Origin: Cryptomeria japonica
Taxonomy: Eukaryota; Streptophyta; Pinopsida; Cupressales; Cupressaceae
Direction of reading: 5' to 3'
Assembly (NCBI RefSeq): GCF_030272615.1
Contig: NC_081412.1
Location: 668,797,852-668,861,851, forward strand
Length of the DNA: 64,000 nucleotides
The notes beneath the pieces were generated by a model that did not search any database, was not told the DNA's origin, and worked only from the letters and a program-made list of their open reading frames with translations. Of the stretch, positions 58,251 through 64,000 are shown piece after piece. Position numbers and translations under genes: made by a program. Positions within the stretch are counted from its first letter, which is position 1. Each line of letters begins with the position of its first letter.

Positions 58251-58615
58251 CCCCAAAAGATTCCCCACACATGATGCAACAAGGTGGGAATATACAATAA
58301 ATGCCCATGAAACCCATATACAATTAATTCAAACATGCTCAAAATAGCATCCATTTGTGCATTAAATGCACCACTTACATCAAGTTCGTACTATATGCAA
58401 TGAATATCCCATGCAAAATCGTTCATGCTGCCATAAATGGCCATCATTCCTTCGTACGATGGCAACATGCGAGAAAAATCTGTCATAAACTCATAAATGT
58501 GGCGGTTGCATGCAAAAGATTCTTCGTAAAGTCAACATGCATTGACCGGGCCGCCTCGTAGTCAAAATATTCCATCAATAAGTGTGCCACCACTACTCGG
58601 TCAAAAGATTCTCGT

Positions 58616-61600
58616 CTAGGAATGGACGACCGTTATCTTGTTCATTAATGGCATAAGTGATAAATTTGGTGATGACGGCTTCCAGTTTCCTATGGGGACA
58701 CTTGGCACACTCTCAATCTTGAACTCCATCAAGGTGATTTCCTCTTCGCTCTTGGAGAAGTTCTCCCATTCCACCATCATTTCCTGCATCTTCTTCATTG
58801 TGCTGGAAAATGAAGAAACATTCTCAAAATGTTCCTTGGAAAATGGCCCTACAAAGAAGAATTCATGCAACTGGGCTCTCAGGAAGTTCACTGTTACTCC
58901 GTCTTCATTCAGCTTTTTAGCGAACAATGTTTCAATCACGCTGATAATTTCTTTCTGTACCCTTCTAATTGAGTCTTTTAAAGCTAAAGACTCCATGTTG
59001 AATCTTCCAAATATATCCTTTTTGGAGCAAACGACGCAAAACCATCATGGAAAATCATAAATCTCATTATCTTGAATCACTTTCCCATCAATTAGCGTTT
59101 GCTTTGGAACTTTCATTAGGGCTCTGAGTCCCAGAATGATTAGGTCTTGGTAAATGTGAACATCCTCCCATAGACCATCCGCCACTTCTAGTCTGTTTAG
59201 AAGGGCAACAAATCTGGAGTGAAGATGAGCCAAGTCTTCAATGAATTTTCCAGCTGCAGCAAAGACGTCTTCGACCCATTCCTTGGAATATTGGGCTATT
59301 TTCCTGATTGTTTCAGCGTCATCAATGATCTCTTTAGGAAGAGAGGGAGGAGGAACAAAAGACAGATCTATCTCCCTAAACGGATGTTGAAAACTTTTAA
59401 TATACTCACACAAGGCCTTGTTTTCACTTTTTAGCCTCCTACATTTTTCTTTCATTTTTTGCATCTTCTCTTTCATAGCCAAGGGACATCCTTCAAAGAC
59501 TTCCACGTTGTGGAAGCGCGCCCCAAATCAATTTCCCTAATCACAAAATCACTTGGCACAATCTCATTTCTATCCTTATTTGCCGCGGGCTTGGCTAAAT
59601 GTAGAGTCTGGATCCAGACTCATCTTTCGTGATCTTAGAAAACTTCCGGGAAGCCTTCTTCTCTGCCGGTTGATCCATTCTCTTCAAAAGCTCTTCCAAT
59701 TCCCATGCTGGATCAATTTCCTTTACTGGTTCCTTCCTTAGTCTATCTTTCAGCCAATCAGGAGCGGAAACTGATTGATCCTGAATCTCCTTTTGCACAT
59801 GTTCCTGTGAAGTATCCTCCATTTCTTCAAGGATCATCTCTACGAAACTATCTTGATGAGAAGAAAGTTCTTGCCTTTGCATTCTTGGCTGATTTGGCCT
59901 ATGTGAAGTGCTGATACTAAGAACATCCCATTCTGGAGTGCTGGAAAGATTGCCTTGTGTTGGATTTGCTGGATTTTCTTGGGCAAACATTTCCACCTCC
60001 CGCACACTGTAAGAGCTAGCCGGCGATTGAATCCCTTCCATTCTTGCCCTTTTCTGTGGCGGTTCTTCATGTTTGCCTTCTTGTTGAGTTTCCAGCTAGA
60101 TTTCTTTCTTCCTTGTTGTTCTTGGCCTTTTCGGGGCACTCTTTCCTTTACTAGGCTCCGCTTCTTTCTGTTGAACTTCTCCTTAGCTTGAGATTGTGAA
60201 GATCCTTTAGTGGCTTCACTATGGGAATCTAGACTTCCCATCAATTGGTAGCTTAGGTGGATATTTCCTTCTTTCAACCTCTTGAGATGCCAATCAACCC
60301 AATGTCTGGTGAATTTCAGTACGGGTCTGGCCAAAATGTCCAGATCATCAATTTTTGGCTCCGACCAATCAGGAAGCTGAATAGGTTGATCTTTCACCTT
60401 TTTGAATTTTGGTTGTACTAAGTTTGAGTCCTCTTTGACCTGATCCGACATTTGTATTATTTCACCTACCCTAATTGTGTCAAGGGGTAGCCTGGAAAAC
60501 ATTTTCTTCCTAACCTCAAGGTCATCCTTGGCACCTGCCCAATAATCTTCTAGGTGAAACTTATGCACAAATTTTAATCTAGCAACCTTTTGGATTTTGT
60601 GATATGGATCATAATGAGATCTAGAGGTGTAAAATGCCAAGCAGTAAAATACCAATTCCTTTGTCGCTTTCTTAGCTGCTGCCAAGTTCGGGCACACTTC
60701 TACATAATCACTGAGAACAACTGGGAATTCAATAGATAACTTTCTTTTCTTCTCCTGAATTTGGTCATAGGCTGTCAATTGCCTCTTAAGCTCCAACAAA
60801 ACCAGTTTATTAGATGGATACCTCGGTAATTTATATGGGTGGTACAAGAATCCCTAGGTCTTGATATAAGTGAACTTGGGAAACTGTAGGAATGTAGCTC
60901 CAAATCTCTGTACGAAAGCCCTGGCTTTTGGCAACACTCTCTTGTGGAGTTCGTTTTGCATAAATCTAGTCAAGAACATATTTAAAGTGTCATTTGCTAG
61001 TTTGAAAAAATTAGTGTTGTAGAGGTGCAGCTGAGGATAACATTCATGAACTTTCAGCTATGCTGGACCGTAGCCCAAGAATCCTTTTCCCGGCAAACCA
61101 TTGATGCCACCCATCCTTGCAAGTGAATAAATCACGCAAGAGCTCATATAGAAGGATCAGGTCTTTTTTCTCCTTCAAATCTTTCAGCTGTTCATGCACA
61201 TAATGGCTGATTAACCGGGCCTAGTCCACTATTCCATTGACATTTATGACTTTGCCAATGTATATAAACATACATGATTCAAAATTTATGGCATATGGAC
61301 ACCCCATTATTCTGCTTAACATCATTATCAAATCCACATACTATTGCTTGAATTAAAAAATGGTGAGTGTCTTAGGCTTTTTGGAGATGTGAGGCCTAGG
61401 CTTCTGCAACCAGTTCTTATTGATGATCTCTGCACATTTGTCAGGACCTGCATCGTATACTGCCTTATCTCCATTCATAATCCTGTAGGTCATGGAATGA
61501 TGTGAAGGAATTCCAAAGGTTTCACCAATAGCCTTCGGAGTCAAGTTGGCCAATAGCTTGCCACTTGTGGTTACAATAGCCCTTCTCTCCAGATTGTAGT

Positions 61601-61887
61601 GTTTTGTGCATTCCAAGATCAATTCTGAACATTGAATAGGAGAAAAATTTGCTGCCGCAACAATTCCACTTTTGACAATCCTGGTAGTGGGTAGGTGATG
61701 GATTATGTCCGGCTGTCCCAAACATCTTGATCCTGAAAGCAGCTGAGTTGAATGTCCCCAGATTTGTGTTGCTGATTTCTTTCCACCTAGACACCATCTT
61801 GGATTCCGGAAAGAATCTCTTCATTTTTGCTTTTATTTGTGCCTGTCTAGTGACAGTTGTTGCTTTACTTGGTTCAACCATTAGCAT
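58616..61887 (-). pseudogene. Broken relative of the 1074-aa protein
   Basis: Minus strand from an ATG at 61887 or 61881. Aligned phrases: SKMVSRWKEISNTNLGTFN against TKIVSKWSNIGDTNLGNFS; ECTKHYNLERRAIV against ECARHYDPQSRSIV; CAEIINKNWLQKPRPHISK against CLSIINKNWLLKSRPRLSK; YKLPRYPSNKLVLLEL against YMLPRYPTDRIVLLEV; APDWLKDRLRK against IPDWLKERLTR. Breaks: a frameshift near 61715, a stop at 61353, several stops and shifts between 61350 and 60848, another shift near 60040 and stops near 59595 and 59045. Identity looks moderate, so these are distinct subfamilies. The C-terminal blocks (59506-59045 and 58996-58616) keep a helical, charged character. Confidence 0.8.
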
Positions 61888-62007
61888 TTCTTGCGAACAA
61901 AGCTTCCCGAAAAGAATAAAATATTCTCCAAGTTGGACTTGTTGCACTTTCTCTCCAACTTTTCTTTCTCTAAATTAGCACGTGAAGAATGAATTGTACT
62001 TGTGCGT

Positions 62008-62016
62008 TTATATAGA
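62008..62016 (-). promoter_or_regulatory. TATA-like site of copy 3
   Basis: The minus strand reads TCTATATAA, about 125 bp before the ATG near 61887. The position relative to array and ORF is as in copy 2. Confidence 0.5.
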
Positions 62017-62810
62017 ATATCTCCAACATGCTGCTAAGTTGGCAAAGGTCAATTTAGGCAATTGTTTTAATGATGCGTCATAGTTTCTTTTCCAACATGC
62101 CATGCAATCAAGACCCACCCTTGTAGTTGAGTTCCAAAATGAAATTTTCTTTTAATGCCTTGAGTTGTGCATCATGATTTGGAATATTCCTTTTCCAACT
62201 CGCCAACCTTCCATTTTTCGAATTTTGGAGGGATTTTGGAAGATTCACTTTATCCATACATTTGGCAGAAAAACCCTAGGAGAGAAAACTTCAGGAGAGA
62301 GAATTTTTGACTTGGGAAGGATTTTTTTGAAGTTTTTTTAGCTTTCCTTGCTCTGGAGGAGATTTTCAATGATTTTTCAACATCTCCTATTTTTTAGGGA
62401 TTTTCCAAAATTAGAGTTTTAGGTCCATGTTAGAGGATATTCTCTCATGAACCCAAATCTGAAAGAATTTGAAGTTAGGATGAGATTTGATGCCTAAAAA
62501 TGGATTTTTTAAAATTTTCCAACATCTATTTTTTAGGGATTTTCCAAAATTAGGGTTTCAGGTCCAAGTTAGAGAAAATTCTCTCATGAACTCAAATATG
62601 GAAGAATTTGAAGTTAGGATAAGATTTGATGCCTAAAAATGGATTTTTAAAAAAATTTTCTGAGGGGAATTTTCCTTTTCAATCTATCCTTGACCCCTGA
62701 ATTTCCATGCCTTAGAAATTTTTTCCATTTTGACTTGGGCGTGGAAAATTCGCTAAGTGAAGGAATTCTCATTTTTCCTTGATAACTTCATTTTGGAGCA
62801 AATCACTCTC
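62017..62810. other. Upstream region of copy 3 with a duplicated segment
   Basis: Two similar segments of about 120-130 bp lie near 62385-62515 and 62520-62650 (GGGATTTTCCAAAATTAGGG, AGAAAATTCTCTCATGAAC, AGATTTGATGCCTAAAAATG). No gene was recognised. Confidence 0.55.
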
Positions 62811-62813
62811 CTT

Positions 62814-63400
62814 GGGCGCTAAATCACCTTGAGGGTGGAATTTTCAATTTCTTCATCTTTCCTTGGCATTGGGGTTTTAGTGCTTTCTCCTTGCCTTGGG
62901 CGCCAGATCACCTTGATGAAGGAATTCAACTCTAGCATGTTTTTCCATTCCTATCTCATTTTGGCGCCCTTCTCCACCTTTGGGCGCCATTTCTCGTGTG
63001 AAGGAATTCCATCATTTTTGGATTTTCCTTACCTTCTCCATTCTGACAGTCTTCTCTGTGCACGGGCACTAGATTGCCTATGTGGTGGAAATTTGGATTT
63101 TGTGTGTTTTCCATGGTGAATTGACTTTGGTGCCCTCACTTCATCTTGGGCACTGTTTCATTCTGGGCAAGGAATTTAACTTTCACATGCTTTTCCTTGA
63201 CTTCTTCTATTTAGTGCCTTGCTTCTACCTTGGGTGTTAATTTCACTTGAGGAAGGAAATTTGATGTTTTTAACATTTTCCATGCCTTTGTCATTTTAGC
63301 GCTCTCTTCCTAATGCGCTATTTTGCCTTGGTGATGGAATTTCCACTTTTTTCAAGTTTTCCATGCCTTAGTGATTTTGGCGCCCTTCTCTGGACTAAAA
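62814..63400 (-). repeat. GGGCGCC array with 84-bp period, 8 copies
   Basis: GGGCGC(C/T)-type anchors at about 62814, 62898, 62982, 63064, 63148, 63232, 63313 and 63392, with most steps 84 bp. Units have the form TTTTGGCGCCCTTCTCCACC, then TTGGGCGCCA, then GAAGGAATTT and TTTTCCATGCCTT. The two GGCGCC words in the best copies form an inverted repeat around a short loop. Confidence 0.8.
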
Positions 63401-64000
63401 TCACCACATGGTGGAATTTTGGCATTTTAAGTTCTTTTCCAGACTTAGCCATCATTGCACATTTTTTGGATCGAGGTACCATCTTGGGGAATTGGAGTGA
63501 TTTTCCTGCTAGACTTAGAAGATATTTGTGCTTTCCACTTTTGGAATGGATGCTCACACAGCCATTTTTCGATCAACTGCCTGCTTTTTTACTTTTCGGA
63601 TTTAGGAATGTTCATGAATACCTGGTCTTCAGTGCTTGCCTGCGAAGAACTTGACACAAATAGACCTTCCAAAAATAGAAAGTATTTCAAAATGTCAACG
63701 TTAGGGCAAAACAGTACGCAAAAGGACTTATTAAAAATAGAAATTAGTAAGTTTGATTTTTGGCAAAGCGAAGACAATCTGGGAGGCAGTGAAATCCCTA
63801 AAAAAATAGGAACTTTCTAAAAAAAGAAAATTACTCAGAATTCGCTCAAATTTCATGTGTAGGTTCCTTAAAAGGGTCCTAATTCCAATGCAGTGGTCAG
63901 TTTTTCGAAAAATCTAAAATCTAGGTCTAAAGGACAAAACCCTAAAAATGACAAAACGAGCTCCAGACTTGGCCAAATTTGCTCAAATGAGCTGCAGAAT
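63401..64000. other. End of the window, still inside copy 3
   Basis: No gene was recognised. Frames at 63313-63654 and 63455-63820 overlap each other and the array edge and show no motif. The expected 5' TGTTGTG terminus was not seen before the window ends. Confidence 0.4.

Larger units (their letters stand above)
57395..64000 (-). mobile_element. TGTTGTG...CGTCAACA element, copy 3, cut by the window end
   Basis: The 3' end is at 57395 (minus strand ...AAAACCACGTCAACA). Going right in plus coordinates: an LTR-like block to about 58250, a decayed copy of the 1074-aa ORF (58616-61887), a TATA box (about 62008-62016) and an 84-bp-period array (62814-63400). The order is the same as in copy 2. 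The 5' TGTTGTG end is not in the window, so length and TSD cannot be checked. Confidence 0.75.

Noticed and set aside
63313..63820. Overlapping ORFs of 113 and 121 codons near the window end
   Set aside because: They overlap each other and the edge of the 84-bp array, in the non-coding upstream part of copy 3. No motif.

Overview
This window looks like nuclear DNA of a land plant with a very large, repeat-filled genome. Nested LTR retrotransposons, chromodomain Ty3/gypsy elements, long AT-rich spacers and a single plant Rab11/RABA exon all point that way. A gymnosperm such as a conifer fits best, but that is inference from genome texture and not from a diagnostic gene. The only convincing host-gene sequence is the first coding exon of a RABA GTPase at 19075-19239. 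No rRNA, tRNA or CRISPR was seen.

Layout. 0-15 kb holds a copia-type solo LTR, two motif arrays of about 43 bp period (1178-1525 and 14788-15218), a 265-bp tandem satellite (4275-5475), a decayed unknown ORF (5935-10758) split by a solo LTR with a perfect target-site duplication (TSD), and a decayed hAT transposase (11689-14425, minus). 15-22 kb is mostly plain spacer around the Rab exon. 22468-25058 is a Ty3/gypsy element with two 866-bp LTRs and only 859 bp inside; a foreign segment lies in frame within its integrase remnant. 28005-39827 is a chromodomain Ty3/gypsy element (minus, TSD TAGCT, initiator-Met primer site). 41181-54112 is a second gypsy-like element (minus, TSD GGTAG) with almost no pol.

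Each of those two large elements has been invaded by a member of what appears to be a single unusual family. The members are 31981-37831 (TSD CGTAC), 44255-51784 (TSD CTGCC), 57395 to the window end (minus, 5' end outside) and a 5'-end fragment ending at 57333. They start TGTTGTG, end ACGTCAACA, and are flanked by exact 5-bp duplications. However, the 5' and 3' ends are not copies of each other. A member consists of a long array of GCGA-core motifs with regular spacing, a TATA box, a long ORF with no recognised domain, and an LTR-like 3' block with its own TATA box. The ORF is intact in one copy (47512-50736, 1074 aa) and broken in another (58616-61887). They may be solo giant LTRs that carry an ORF, or a different kind of transposon. 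This is the best candidate here for an undescribed system.

The motif arrays have periods near 27, 43, 60, 84 and 167 bp. The 43, 84 and 167 values are close to a 1:2:4 series and to whole numbers of DNA helical turns.
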